Shown here one piece after another: positions 43,689 through 51,840 of a stretch of 64,000 nt of DNA. A program made the translations under genes and the position numbers. Origin of the DNA: Ectothiorhodospiraceae bacterium. Lineage in GTDB: Bacteria > Pseudomonadota > Gammaproteobacteria > HK1. The notes under the pieces were generated by a model. That model did not search any database, was not told the DNA's origin, and was given only the letters and a program-made list of their open reading frames with translations. Positions within the stretch are counted from its first letter, which is position 1. Each line of letters begins with the position of its first letter. The stretch spans positions 558,001 through 622,000 of the forward strand of contig JACKNM010000002.1 of NCBI GenBank assembly GCA_024234875.1, written 5' to 3'.

Positions 43689-44414
43689 ATGACCGCGCGG
43701 CCCGTGCTCCGCGTCGAGCGCGAGGGGGCGATCACCCGTCTCACCCTCGACGCCCCGGAGCGCCGCAACGCCCTCTCGGCGGCCCTCGTCGAGGCGATGC
43801 TCGAGGCGCTCGAGGCGGCCGGCGGCGACGGCACCCGTTTGCTGGTGATCCGCGGCGACGGCAAGGCGTTCTGCGCCGGCTTCGACTTCACCGGCATCGA
43901 CGACCAATCCGACGGCGACCTGGTGCTGCGCTTCGTCCGCGTCGAGCAGCTCCTGCAGGCGCTGCGGCACGCGCCGTTCGCGACCATGGCGCTCGCCCAC
44001 GGCGCGGCGTTCGGTGCCGGTGCGGACATCGTCGCCGCGTGCATGCATCGTGTCGCCGCCCCCGGCACACGGCTGCGGATGCCGGGCCTGCGGTTCGGCG
44101 TGGTGCTCGGCACCCGACGCCTGGCGGATCTCATTGGCACCGATGCAGCACGCGGTCTGCTCGAGAGCACTCGGGTCTTCGACACCGACGAGGCGCTCGA
44201 GCTCGGTTTCCTCACCGGCGTCGCCGACGAGCAAGCCTGGCCGGCCCTGATCGACGCCGCGGCAGCCGCCGCCACGAGCCTGCCACCGGAGGCTCATCGC
44301 ACCCTGCTCGCACGCACCGTCCCCGACACCCGCGACACCGACATGGCCGCCCTGGTGGCTTCGGTCGCAACCCCCGGGCTCGCCGACCGAATCCGCGCCT
44401 TCCTCGCCAAGTAA
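43689..44414 (+). CDS. Crotonase-fold (enoyl-CoA hydratase/isomerase family) protein
   Basis: A 241-residue protein with the oxyanion-hole regions GDGKAFCAGFDFTG and HGAAFGAGADIVAACMHR. The segment where hydratases carry the second catalytic glutamate (usually PE...GL) reads MPGLRFGVVLGTRRL, so that acid is missing. The protein may be an isomerase, hydrolase or another crotonase variant rather than a hydratase. It follows a CoA transferase by 31 bp. An inverted-repeat element begins two bases after its TAA stop. Confidence 0.85.
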   Translation: MTARPVLRVEREGAITRLTLDAPERRNALSAALVEAMLEALEAAGGDGTRLLVIRGDGKAFCAGFDFTGIDDQSDGDLVLRFVRVEQLLQALRHAPFATMALAHGAAFGAGADIVAACMHRVAAPGTRLRMPGLRFGVVLGTRRLADLIGTDAARGLLESTRVFDTDEALELGFLTGVADEQAWPALIDAAAAAATSLPPEAHRTLLARTVPDTRDTDMAALVASVATPGLADRIRAFLAK

Positions 44415-44415
44415 T

Positions 44416-44628
44416 GGGGTCGGACCAACTTAGGTCTTGGAATTTGAAGACTTTCCGGACCAATACCCCGAGGCCCACACCCCGGGATCCGGCCGACGTA
44501 CCTCATTCATCCGAAACGCCATCTCGAGCAAGGCGAACGGTCCGGACCGGGGTGGCAACCCGGCCCCCGGCCAGGCCTGACAAGGATGAATTGCTCGACG
44601 ATTCAATAACCTGAGTTGGTCCGACCCC
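44416..44628. mobile_element. 213-bp inverted-repeat element (MITE or REPIN-like)
   Basis: Ends are GGGGTCGGACCAACTTA (44416-44432) and the inverted TGAGTTGGTCCGACCCC (44612-44628), with one mismatch in 17. Inside are shorter inverted pieces (ATTCATCC with GGATGAAT; TCGAGCAA with TTGCTCGA). The centre is less GC-rich than the flanks, and there is no coding capacity. No target duplication was found. The right end runs into the 3' part of the cysteine dioxygenase gene and supplies its last codons and stop. Ends of this GGGGTCxGACC kind are reminiscent of RAYT-linked repeats, but this is not proven. Confidence 0.7.
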
Positions 44629-45190
44629 GGTCCCAGTTGTGGTAGCCGGACACGAACTCGCGCGACTCACCGCTGCGTGCGTCGTAGACGTGCCGTCGCA
44701 CCGTGCCGATGTTCGCGCCGTAGACATGGATGCTGATCGACGGGCGGTCCGCGAGCGCGTTGGAGACGACGTGCACGTCGCCGATGCGCGGCGAGACGAG
44801 GTCGATGCCGCCCGGTCGGACGAGGTGCTCGCCCGTCTTCTCCAGCGGCTCGCCACGCGACGGGTCCCCGAACTCCTCGCAGCGCTCCTCACCACGCATC
44901 ACACCGACCATCCCCCACACGGTGTGGTCGTGGATCGGCGTGCGCTGGCCTGGCCCCCAGACGAAGCTCACCACCGAGAAGCGCTCCTGCGGGTCGCAGT
45001 GGAGCAGATACTGGCGGTAGCTCTCCTCGGACGGCCGGGCGAACGGCTCCGGCAGCCAGTCGTCGTGGGCGATCAGCGCGCGCAGGGCCCGACTGCCCTC
45101 GTCGAGCAGCCTCGCCTCGTCGTCGGGATGCCGCTCGACGAGATCCGTCATCGAAGTGACGAAGCGCCGCAGCCGTGAGATGCCGCTCAT
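44603..45190 (-). CDS. Cysteine dioxygenase family protein, C-terminus altered by repeat
   Basis: A 195-residue cupin of the cysteine dioxygenase type. The iron histidines are in TPIHDHTVWGMVGVMRGEE and a third in GDVHVVSNA. The family oxidises cysteine or a related thiol to a sulfinate. The ATG at 45190 has GGAGAG 7-8 nt upstream and is preferred to an ATG 15 bp earlier. The last residues (about six, ending RTNSGY) and the stop are encoded by the inverted-repeat element, so the original end was near SGYHNW. It is downstream of the thioredoxin/NHL and msrB genes on the same strand. Confidence 0.85.
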   Translation of the reverse strand: MSGISRLRRFVTSMTDLVERHPDDEARLLDEGSRALRALIAHDDWLPEPFARPSEESYRQYLLHCDPQERFSVVSFVWGPGQRTPIHDHTVWGMVGVMRGEERCEEFGDPSRGEPLEKTGEHLVRPGGIDLVSPRIGDVHVVSNALADRPSISIHVYGANIGTVRRHVYDARSGESREFVSGYHNWDRGRTNSGY

Positions 45191-45320
45191 CGGTTCACTC
45201 TCCATTGCCTCTCGCGTCGGTCACGACTCGGAACCGGCCACCGCGGAGCGCGCACCGCTCGGGGCCGGACGGACTCGGCGCTCGATCGGCAGCAAACGGT
45301 CGACCCCGCAGCCAGCGCGC

Positions 45321-46898
45321 TCATTGCGCGAGCGGCCACTCTCCGACCTGGCGACTGCCGAGATCGAACCACACGATCCGGTCGTTGTTGGTATCCGCCA
45401 CCAGCACGCGCTCGCCGAGCAACGCGACGCCGCCTGGCTCGTTCAACTGCGCGCCGGCGCCCGGTCCCTCGCCACGACCCGGCTGACCGGTGCCGGCCAG
45501 CGTCTCGATGGTGCGTGCCTTCAGATCGAGGCGCTTGAGCTTGTGGTTGTAGGTATCGGCGACGATCACCTCGTCGGCGCTCACCGCGACGACACCGAGC
45601 ACGTGCTGGAGCAGGGCATCGTCGAACGAACCGTCGCGGTCACCGAAGACGAAGAGGCCCTTGCCGATCAGGGTCTCCACTCGACCGGCGTCGAGATCGA
45701 TGCGGCGCACCGCCGAATCCTCCGCGTCGGCGACCAGCAGTGAGCGACCGCTCAGGGCGAGCCCGCTCGGCTGACTGAACTCCGCCGCCAGCAGCTCGCC
45801 GTCGGCGATTCCCTCGATTCCGCTGCCGGCGAACAGCGCGAGCCGCCCGGTGTCCACGTTCAGCCGCCAGATCTGATGGTTCCCGGCCATCGCCACGTAG
45901 AGCCACGGCGGGTCGAGCGCCAGCGCCCAGGGCGAACGCATGCCGACCGAGCGCGCGTCGAACTCGCCGCTCAGACGCAGCTCCATCGTGCCGTTGCCCG
46001 CGACCGTGGTGACCTCACCGGTCGCGAGGTCGATCGCCCGAATGGTGTGGTTGCCGGTGTCGGCGACGAACAGCCGACCGGCGCCGAAGGCGAGCCCCTG
46101 CGGTCGGGTGAAGCGGGCGACCTCCGGCGCGCCGTCGGTGAGACCCGGGTCGCCGCCGCCGACCACGCGCACCACCCGTCCCTGGTGATCGACGATCAGC
46201 ACCCGGTTGTGCAGCGTGTCGCTGACCGCGACCAGGGTAGCGGACACCGCCAGCTTCCCCGGCGCGGCGAGGAAGGCGCCCTGGATGCGGTCCTTCTCGA
46301 GGGCGAGCGGCAACGGCGCCAGCTCGGTCGTTCCCGACTGCTCCTCGAGCAGGGTCGTGACCGCCCGGTCGAGCACCTCCTGGTGGCCCTCACCGGCGAC
46401 GTAGCCGACCACGCCACCCGCGGGGTCGACGACCACCAGGGTCGGCCACGCACGAACCCCGTACGACATCATCATCGACCAGTCGACATCGTTGACGATC
46501 GGGTGCTCGCGGCCATAGCGGACCACGGTGCGGCGCAGCGTGCCGAGATTCTTCTCGTTGTCGAACTTCGGTGAGTGGACGCCCACCACCACGAGCCGAT
46601 CGCCGTGCTTCCTCTCCAGCGCGGCGAGCTCGTCGTTCACGTGCATGCAGTTGACGCAGCCGTAGGTCCAGAAGTCCAGGATCACGACCCGGCCGCGCAG
46701 GTCGGCGAAGGTCAACGGCCGCTGGACGTTGACCCAGTCCACCCCGACGGTGAACTCGGGCGCCGGGGGACGCGCGGGCTTGTCGGCGGCGAGGCTCGGC
46801 ATCGCGAGCACGAGCACCAACAACCCGATCCACGACGTCGCGACGGCCCCCGCCCGGCCGGGCAGGCGATGACGACGCGACCTGCACCGGATCCTCAT
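45321..46898 (-). CDS. Thioredoxin-like / NHL-repeat protein (NHLRC2-like)
   Basis: A 525-residue exported protein. An N-terminal signal (IGLLVLVLAMPSLA) is followed by a thioredoxin-like domain with C81-V-N-C84 in FWTYGCVNCMHV, close to the TYCCINCMH pattern of NHLRC2-type proteins. The C-terminal ~330 residues form a beta propeller of NHL repeats (for example RPQGLAFGAGRLFVADTGNH and EPGGVALLGERVLVADTNND). It should act as a periplasmic thiol protein. Its start overlaps the msrB stop (ATGA). The cluster msrB, this gene and cysteine dioxygenase suggests oxidised-sulfur handling outside the cytoplasm. Confidence 0.85.
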   Translation of the reverse strand: MRIRCRSRRHRLPGRAGAVATSWIGLLVLVLAMPSLAADKPARPPAPEFTVGVDWVNVQRPLTFADLRGRVVILDFWTYGCVNCMHVNDELAALERKHGDRLVVVGVHSPKFDNEKNLGTLRRTVVRYGREHPIVNDVDWSMMMSYGVRAWPTLVVVDPAGGVVGYVAGEGHQEVLDRAVTTLLEEQSGTTELAPLPLALEKDRIQGAFLAAPGKLAVSATLVAVSDTLHNRVLIVDHQGRVVRVVGGGDPGLTDGAPEVARFTRPQGLAFGAGRLFVADTGNHTIRAIDLATGEVTTVAGNGTMELRLSGEFDARSVGMRSPWALALDPPWLYVAMAGNHQIWRLNVDTGRLALFAGSGIEGIADGELLAAEFSQPSGLALSGRSLLVADAEDSAVRRIDLDAGRVETLIGKGLFVFGDRDGSFDDALLQHVLGVVAVSADEVIVADTYNHKLKRLDLKARTIETLAGTGQPGRGEGPGAGAQLNEPGGVALLGERVLVADTNNDRIVWFDLGSRQVGEWPLAQ

Positions 46899-47446
46899 CG
46901 CGCGAGGAACCGCAGCGCCACGCCGTTGTTGCACCATCGCTCTCCGGTCGGGGGCGGACCATCCGGGAACACATGGCCCTGGTGTCCACCACAGCGAATG
47001 CAGTGATACTCGGTGCGCGGCCACACCAGCTTGTAGTCCGTCTTCGTCGCCAGGTGTCCCGGAATATGGGTGAAGAAGCTCGGCCAGCCGGTGCCACTGT
47101 CGAACTTCATCTCGGAGGTGAACAGTGGCAGCTCGCACGCGGCGCAGAGGTAGAGCCCGACGCGCTTCTCGGCGTTGAGCGCGCTGCTGAACGGAGCCTC
47201 CGTGCCTTCCTCGAACAACACGTGGTAGGCACTCGCCTCGAGCTGCGCCCGCCACGCCTGCGCCGAGCGGGTGATCGGCTCGGTCGACAGCGACAGCTCG
47301 GCGCCCGCCGGGGCGAGCTCGCGCCAGTCGCTGCGAATCGCGTCCAGGCCACGCGTCTCGGCCGCGGCCCGCGCCGCCCGCGCGAGCCCGAGCCCCGCGG
47401 TGCCGGCAGCCAGGAGCATGGTGACGACCAGACGCCTTCGGTTCAT
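46895..47446 (-). CDS. msrB: Peptide-methionine (R)-S-oxide reductase MsrB, exported
   Basis: A 183-residue MsrB with an N-terminal signal (TMLLAAGTAGLGLARAA). The zinc CxxC pairs are LCAAC and CIRCGGH, with SGTGWPSFF in between, and the catalytic cysteine is C172 in ERWCNNGVALRF. It reduces methionine-R-sulfoxide in proteins, here apparently in the envelope. The usual RYCxNSxSLxF is slightly altered but keeps the cysteine. The downstream thioredoxin-like protein, overlapping by 4 bp, is a plausible electron donor. Confidence 0.93.
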   Translation of the reverse strand: MNRRRLVVTMLLAAGTAGLGLARAARAAAETRGLDAIRSDWRELAPAGAELSLSTEPITRSAQAWRAQLEASAYHVLFEEGTEAPFSSALNAEKRVGLYLCAACELPLFTSEMKFDSGTGWPSFFTHIPGHLATKTDYKLVWPRTEYHCIRCGGHQGHVFPDGPPPTGERWCNNGVALRFLAR

Positions 47447-47681
47447 TTCGCTCGACCCCATCGGGCGCATCGGCGCGCAGCCGCGATGGTAGCTCACCCT
47501 CGACCGGCGCCGAAGCCGCCCACCAGCGCACCAGTACCGACCGTGCGACGGCACGGCACCTCCTCGGTCTCGACCACCCGCCCGTGCCGCGGTCCCGGCG
47601 ACCGACTGGTCACCGTCGCCCGGTTCCCAATACACTGCCGGCGGTGCGCGAGGCGCCCGGCCGGTGAAGGAGGATGCCCGA

Positions 47682-48509
47682 ATGCCCACACAGGCCGAGA
47701 AGGCTGCCCGATTCGTCGAGCTGCACCGGCGCGACGACGTCTTCGTCATCCCCAACCCCTGGGACGCCGCGAGCGCGCGGGTGCTGACCCACCTCGGCTT
47801 CGAGGCGTTGGCGACCACGAGCTCCGGGTTCGCGCTCCAGCTCGGCGCCGCGGACGGCGCGCGGGCGGTGGACCGCGCGACGATGCTCGAGAACTGCCGC
47901 GAGATCTGCGCCGCGACGCCGCTGCCGGTGAACGGCGATCTGGAGAACTGCTACGCCGACGACCCGCGGGAGGCGGCGACCACGATCCCACTCGCGGCGG
48001 AGGCAGGTCTCGTCGGGTGCTCGATCGAGGACTACTCCTGCAACCCGTCGGTCGGCATCTACGGATTCGAGCATTCGGTGGAACGCGTCCAGGCAGCGGT
48101 GGAGGCGGCCCGAGCACTGCCGTTTCCCTTCGTGCTGACCGCGCGTGCGGAGAACCTGATCCGCAACGTGAAGGACCTGGACGACACCATCCGCAGGCTC
48201 AAGGCCTACGAGGCGGCCGGCGCCGACGTGCTCTACGCGCCAGGCATCGCCGACGTCGAGATGCTGCGCACGGTGCTCGCCGAGATCACCAAGCCCTTCA
48301 ACTTGCTGATCGGCTCGGGCAACGCCCAGCTGACGGTGGCCGACGCGCGCGCCGCCGGCGTGCGCCGAATCAGCGTTGGCGGTGCACTGGCACGGGCGGC
48401 GGCGAGCGGATTCCTCGCGGCGGCGCGCGAGATCGCGGAGCTGGGCACGTTCCGTTACGGCGCGTCGCTGCTCGGTGGCGCCGCGCTGGCTCCCTACCGA
48501 GGCGGCTGA
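47682..48509 (+). CDS. Isocitrate lyase/PEP mutase superfamily enzyme
   Basis: A 275-residue enzyme with the TIM-barrel superfamily features IPNPWDAASARVL, DLENCYADDP and GCSIEDYSC, followed by TARAENLI. Such proteins cleave or rearrange C-C or C-P bonds of small carboxylates (oxaloacetate hydrolase, methylisocitrate lyase-like and PEP mutase-like). The KKCGH-type loop of isocitrate lyases is not seen, and the motif at the active-site loop suggests the carboxyvinyl/oxaloacetate decarboxylase-like branch, but the reaction is unknown. GGAGG lies 8 nt before the ATG. It is divergent to msrB across 235 bp. Confidence 0.85.
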   Translation: MPTQAEKAARFVELHRRDDVFVIPNPWDAASARVLTHLGFEALATTSSGFALQLGAADGARAVDRATMLENCREICAATPLPVNGDLENCYADDPREAATTIPLAAEAGLVGCSIEDYSCNPSVGIYGFEHSVERVQAAVEAARALPFPFVLTARAENLIRNVKDLDDTIRRLKAYEAAGADVLYAPGIADVEMLRTVLAEITKPFNLLIGSGNAQLTVADARAAGVRRISVGGALARAAASGFLAAAREIAELGTFRYGASLLGGAALAPYRGG

Positions 48510-48643
48510 GCCCCCAGTCGGACGAGACCAGTCCTGCCTCGCCCCGGGGCGGCCACGCACGGCCGATTGTCCGGCACGGACCCGGTCCGATATCGTAGCC
48601 AGCCACTGATTCTCCACGCACCACCACGACCAGGAGGCCGACC

Positions 48644-50365
48644 ATGGCTCTCGATCTGCTGATTCGGGGCGGGACCGTCATCGACGGCACCGGCGCTCCG
48701 CGGTTCACCGCCGACGTCGGCATCGCCGACGGGCGCATCGCCGAGATCGGGCGGACGAGCTCGCGCGCCAAACGTGTCATCGACGCCGACGGCCTGATCG
48801 TGTCGCCGGGGTTCGTGGATCTGCACACCCACATGGACGCCCAGGTGATGTGGGATCCGCTCGGCACCTGCTCGTGCTACCACGGCGTCACCAGTGTCGC
48901 CATGAGCAACTGCGGATTCACCCTCGCGCCGTGCAAGCCGGCCGACCGCCAGTGGTACGCCGACAGCCTGTCGTACGTGGAGGACATCTCGGTCGAGGCG
49001 ATGGCGGCGGGGATCGAATGGACCTGGGAGACCTTCCCCGAGTACATGGCCGCGGTCGAGCGCCGACCGATGGCGCTGAACCACGCGATGTACATCGGCC
49101 ACTCGGCGCTACGCATGTACGTCATGGGTCGCCGTTCGTTGACCGACGAGGCGACGCCGGAGGAGGTCGCGCGCATGGCCGCGATCGTCCAGGACGCGCT
49201 ACGCGCCGGCGCGATCGGGTTCTCGACCTCGCGCACCCACACCCACCTGACACCCGACGGCAGCCCGGTGGCCAGCCGAATCGCGACCTGGGACGAGATC
49301 GAGCGCATCGTCGCCGCGATGGCGGAGATCGACGCCGGCATCGTCCAGTCGGGACCGGATCTCAGCAGCTACCGCGGGAACGTGGAGTTCCTGGGCAAGA
49401 TGCGTCACTTCGCGCTCGACCACGGTCGTCCCGTGATGTTCGGAATCATCGGGACCCGCCAGGGCGCCGAGCCCGCCTCGTGGCAGATCCAGGCGAAGCT
49501 CATCAAGGACGTGAACGACGCCGGCGGGCGGATGTACGGGCAGAGCTCGACGCGGTCCATCAACGCCACCTTCTCGATGAAGTCGTACCTGCCCTTCGAC
49601 AACCTTGCCGAGTGGAAGGCGATCCGCGGGCTACCGATCGAGGCGCAGAAGGCGCGCATGCGTGACCCGGAGACGCGCCGCAAGCTGGTGGCCGCCGAGG
49701 CCAACATGAAGCCGCGGGACAACGTCATGCAGGGCGGCGGGGCCGCCACCACCGATCCACGAAAGCCCGACTACGGCAACCTCTTCGCGCTGGTCGGCGT
49801 CGACTGGAACGACCCGACCATCGCGCAGCTCGCCGCCGAGCGTGGCGCGCATCCGGTCGAGGTGATGATCGATCTCATGCTCGAGAACGAGGACCAGATC
49901 TTCATCCAGCCGATCAACAACGAGAATCCCGACGACATCCTCGGCATCCTCACCCACGACTTCTGCCTGCCGACGTTCTCCGATTCCGGCGCCCACGTCG
50001 CGCAGGAGATCGGCTCGCTGTTGCAGACCCACTTCCTCCGCTACTGGGTGAACCTGCGCGGTGCGTTCACCATGGAGCAGGCGGTGAAGAAGCTCGCCCA
50101 CGACAACGCGCGCGCAGGCGGCTTCGAGGGACGCGGCGTGCTCAAGGAGGGCTACCACGCCGACGTGGTGCTGTTCGACGAGAAGGGCGTGAAGCCCTCC
50201 ATGCCGAGAATCGAGCACGACCTCCCGGGCGGCGCCCGGCGCCTGAAGCTCGAGGCCGAAGGCATCGAGAAGACCATCGTCAACGGCGTGGTCACCCTCG
50301 AGGCCGGCCAGCCGACGGGCGACCACGGTGGTGTCGTGATCAGGGGGCGACCGGGTAGGCCATAG
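48644..50365 (+). CDS. N-acyl-D-amino-acid deacylase-type amidohydrolase
   Basis: A 573-residue metal-dependent amidohydrolase. It starts with DLLIRGGTVIDGTGAPRFTADVGI, and the metal site DLHTHMDAQ and NCGFTLAPCKP follow. The C-terminal part DFCLPTFSDSGAHV holds the catalytic Asp. Members remove acyl groups from D-amino acids or act on related cyclic amides. Its length is a little above typical (about 480-540). Substrate unknown. It follows the PEP mutase-like gene by 134 bp on the same strand. Confidence 0.9.
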   Translation: MALDLLIRGGTVIDGTGAPRFTADVGIADGRIAEIGRTSSRAKRVIDADGLIVSPGFVDLHTHMDAQVMWDPLGTCSCYHGVTSVAMSNCGFTLAPCKPADRQWYADSLSYVEDISVEAMAAGIEWTWETFPEYMAAVERRPMALNHAMYIGHSALRMYVMGRRSLTDEATPEEVARMAAIVQDALRAGAIGFSTSRTHTHLTPDGSPVASRIATWDEIERIVAAMAEIDAGIVQSGPDLSSYRGNVEFLGKMRHFALDHGRPVMFGIIGTRQGAEPASWQIQAKLIKDVNDAGGRMYGQSSTRSINATFSMKSYLPFDNLAEWKAIRGLPIEAQKARMRDPETRRKLVAAEANMKPRDNVMQGGGAATTDPRKPDYGNLFALVGVDWNDPTIAQLAAERGAHPVEVMIDLMLENEDQIFIQPINNENPDDILGILTHDFCLPTFSDSGAHVAQEIGSLLQTHFLRYWVNLRGAFTMEQAVKKLAHDNARAGGFEGRGVLKEGYHADVVLFDEKGVKPSMPRIEHDLPGGARRLKLEAEGIEKTIVNGVVTLEAGQPTGDHGGVVIRGRPGRP

Positions 50366-50555
50366 TGGAAGGCCCGGGGGCGGCGGGGCGATACTGCGAC
50401 CTCGCGCGAAAGCTCGGGCGACACGCCGACTGGTCCTTGGAATCGGGCTGCTGGCGGAGTCAACGTCCACCTTGAGGCCGAGTCATGGCACGGTTCTCGC
50501 GCGCGATGCCCGAGCGGTGATGCCTGGCTCGAGTCGGGTCGCGCGAGGGGAGTCC

Positions 50556-51425
50556 ATGATCAAGCAATCAATCTTTCGCGTTTTCTGCGCTGGCCTCCTG
50601 GCTTCTTTGGCTCCGCTGGTGCATTCGTCCCAGCTGATTGGCATCGAGTTCACCGTCGCGCCCACCTCGCTTTACGACATCGACGCCAGTACCGGGGCGG
50701 CCACCACCCTGGCGCCTATCCCCTTCTTCGGCAGCGGCCTCGCCTACGATCCAGGTCGGCGGATCTACTACGCGTCTGATCCGGCGTTGGATATTCTGTA
50801 TGCCATCGACCCTGTAACGTACGGCGCGACGCGACTCGTCGGTGGGTTCAACTTCGGTGCGTTGGCGTATGACGCGTTCACCGACACGTTGTACGCGGCC
50901 GCGAACGACAGCCCACGTGGAGTATTCGAGATTCTCGCAGTCGATGCAGCGACGCTCGACATTCGGAACCTCGGAAACCCGTCGATCGGTTTCATCAATG
51001 CATTGGGATTCGACACTGACGAACGCGCCCTTTATGGGATAGGCGTAGGTGACGACTTCGTCCGGTTCGACGACCTGTCGAATCTCAACGCCAAGACACG
51101 GATCTCAGAGCTCCGATCACAAGGCTTCGGCCTGGTAGCGGCTCTCACATACGACCCTGATGGTGAGAGATTCCTTGCATCGGCAACCAATCAGCCGTTC
51201 CGTAGTCTCCTTTCCATCGATCCCCGCAGCGGTACGGCGGAGCCTATCGGGCCGCACGGACAGGGAAATGTCTCGTTTCGCGGACTTGCCATGGTCGTGT
51301 CCGAATCCAGATCGCCCGTCTTCGAGCCTCCTAGCCATCTTCTCGTGATCCTAGGGCTTCTGGGCCTGGGCCATGCGAGAAGATGTCGCCGCCGAGCCCG
51401 GGCTCGGACCAACCTAGCGCATTGA
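50556..51425 (+). CDS. Secreted propeller-like protein with PEP-CTERM-like tail, lower GC
   Basis: A 289-residue protein with a signal peptide (VFCAGLLASLAPLVHSS) and repeated motifs like ASTGAATTLAPIPFFGSGLAYD and PRSGTAEPIGPHG, which resemble blades of a beta propeller. The tail reads FEPPSHLLVILGLLGLGHARRCRRR, a hydrophobic helix with PEP-like EPP and basic end. The ATG at 50556 has GAGGGGA upstream. The gene is visibly lower in GC and has more varied codons than its neighbours, and it lies next to a tRNA-Arg gene. Recent acquisition is possible. Function unknown. Confidence 0.72.
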   Translation: MIKQSIFRVFCAGLLASLAPLVHSSQLIGIEFTVAPTSLYDIDASTGAATTLAPIPFFGSGLAYDPGRRIYYASDPALDILYAIDPVTYGATRLVGGFNFGALAYDAFTDTLYAAANDSPRGVFEILAVDAATLDIRNLGNPSIGFINALGFDTDERALYGIGVGDDFVRFDDLSNLNAKTRISELRSQGFGLVAALTYDPDGERFLASATNQPFRSLLSIDPRSGTAEPIGPHGQGNVSFRGLAMVVSESRSPVFEPPSHLLVILGLLGLGHARRCRRRARARTNLAH

Positions 51426-51634
51426 TTGACCGCGCCTTCCGACGCGCGGTGAACGCGCGCGGCCGGCGCGGGGACTGGGCGATCGGGTGACGTCGGGTGA
51501 ACCAGGCGGCGATGTCAGCGGCGAGACATCGGTCTGAGCTTGTCCGCCCCAGCCCCGCGCGCCGACCAGCGTCGGCGCATTGTCGGCAAGCGAAGGGACG
51601 CCAGCGCGAAGGCCGGCGTAAGTGCTTGAAATCA

Positions 51635-51711
51635 TGGCGCGCCCGGACGGACTCGAACCGCCGACCACCTGGTTCGAAGCCAGGGACTCTATCCAACTGA
51701 GCTACGGGCGC
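51635..51711 (-). tRNA. tRNA-Arg (anticodon TCG), CCA encoded
   Basis: The minus strand folds as a normal 77-nt cloverleaf: acceptor GCGCCCG with CGGGCGC, discriminator G, and encoded CCA. The D-arm is GCTC...GAGT with one G-T pair, the anticodon loop is CTTCGAA on a CCTGG/CCAGG stem, and the T loop is TTCGAGT on GGCGG/CCGTC. The anticodon is TCG, which reads CGA arginine codons. Downstream on its own strand lies the lower-GC PEP-CTERM gene. Confidence 0.95.
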
Positions 51712-51840
51712 GTGGCCGCAAGCGTACTCGATTCCGGTGGCGCTGCGCAGGGGGGTGGCGGAGGCGTTCTGGGGCTTGCATCGAGGAGGCACTTCGGGCG
51801 CATGATCCGGCTCGCCACTGGATCAACTCGAGGGGAGACG

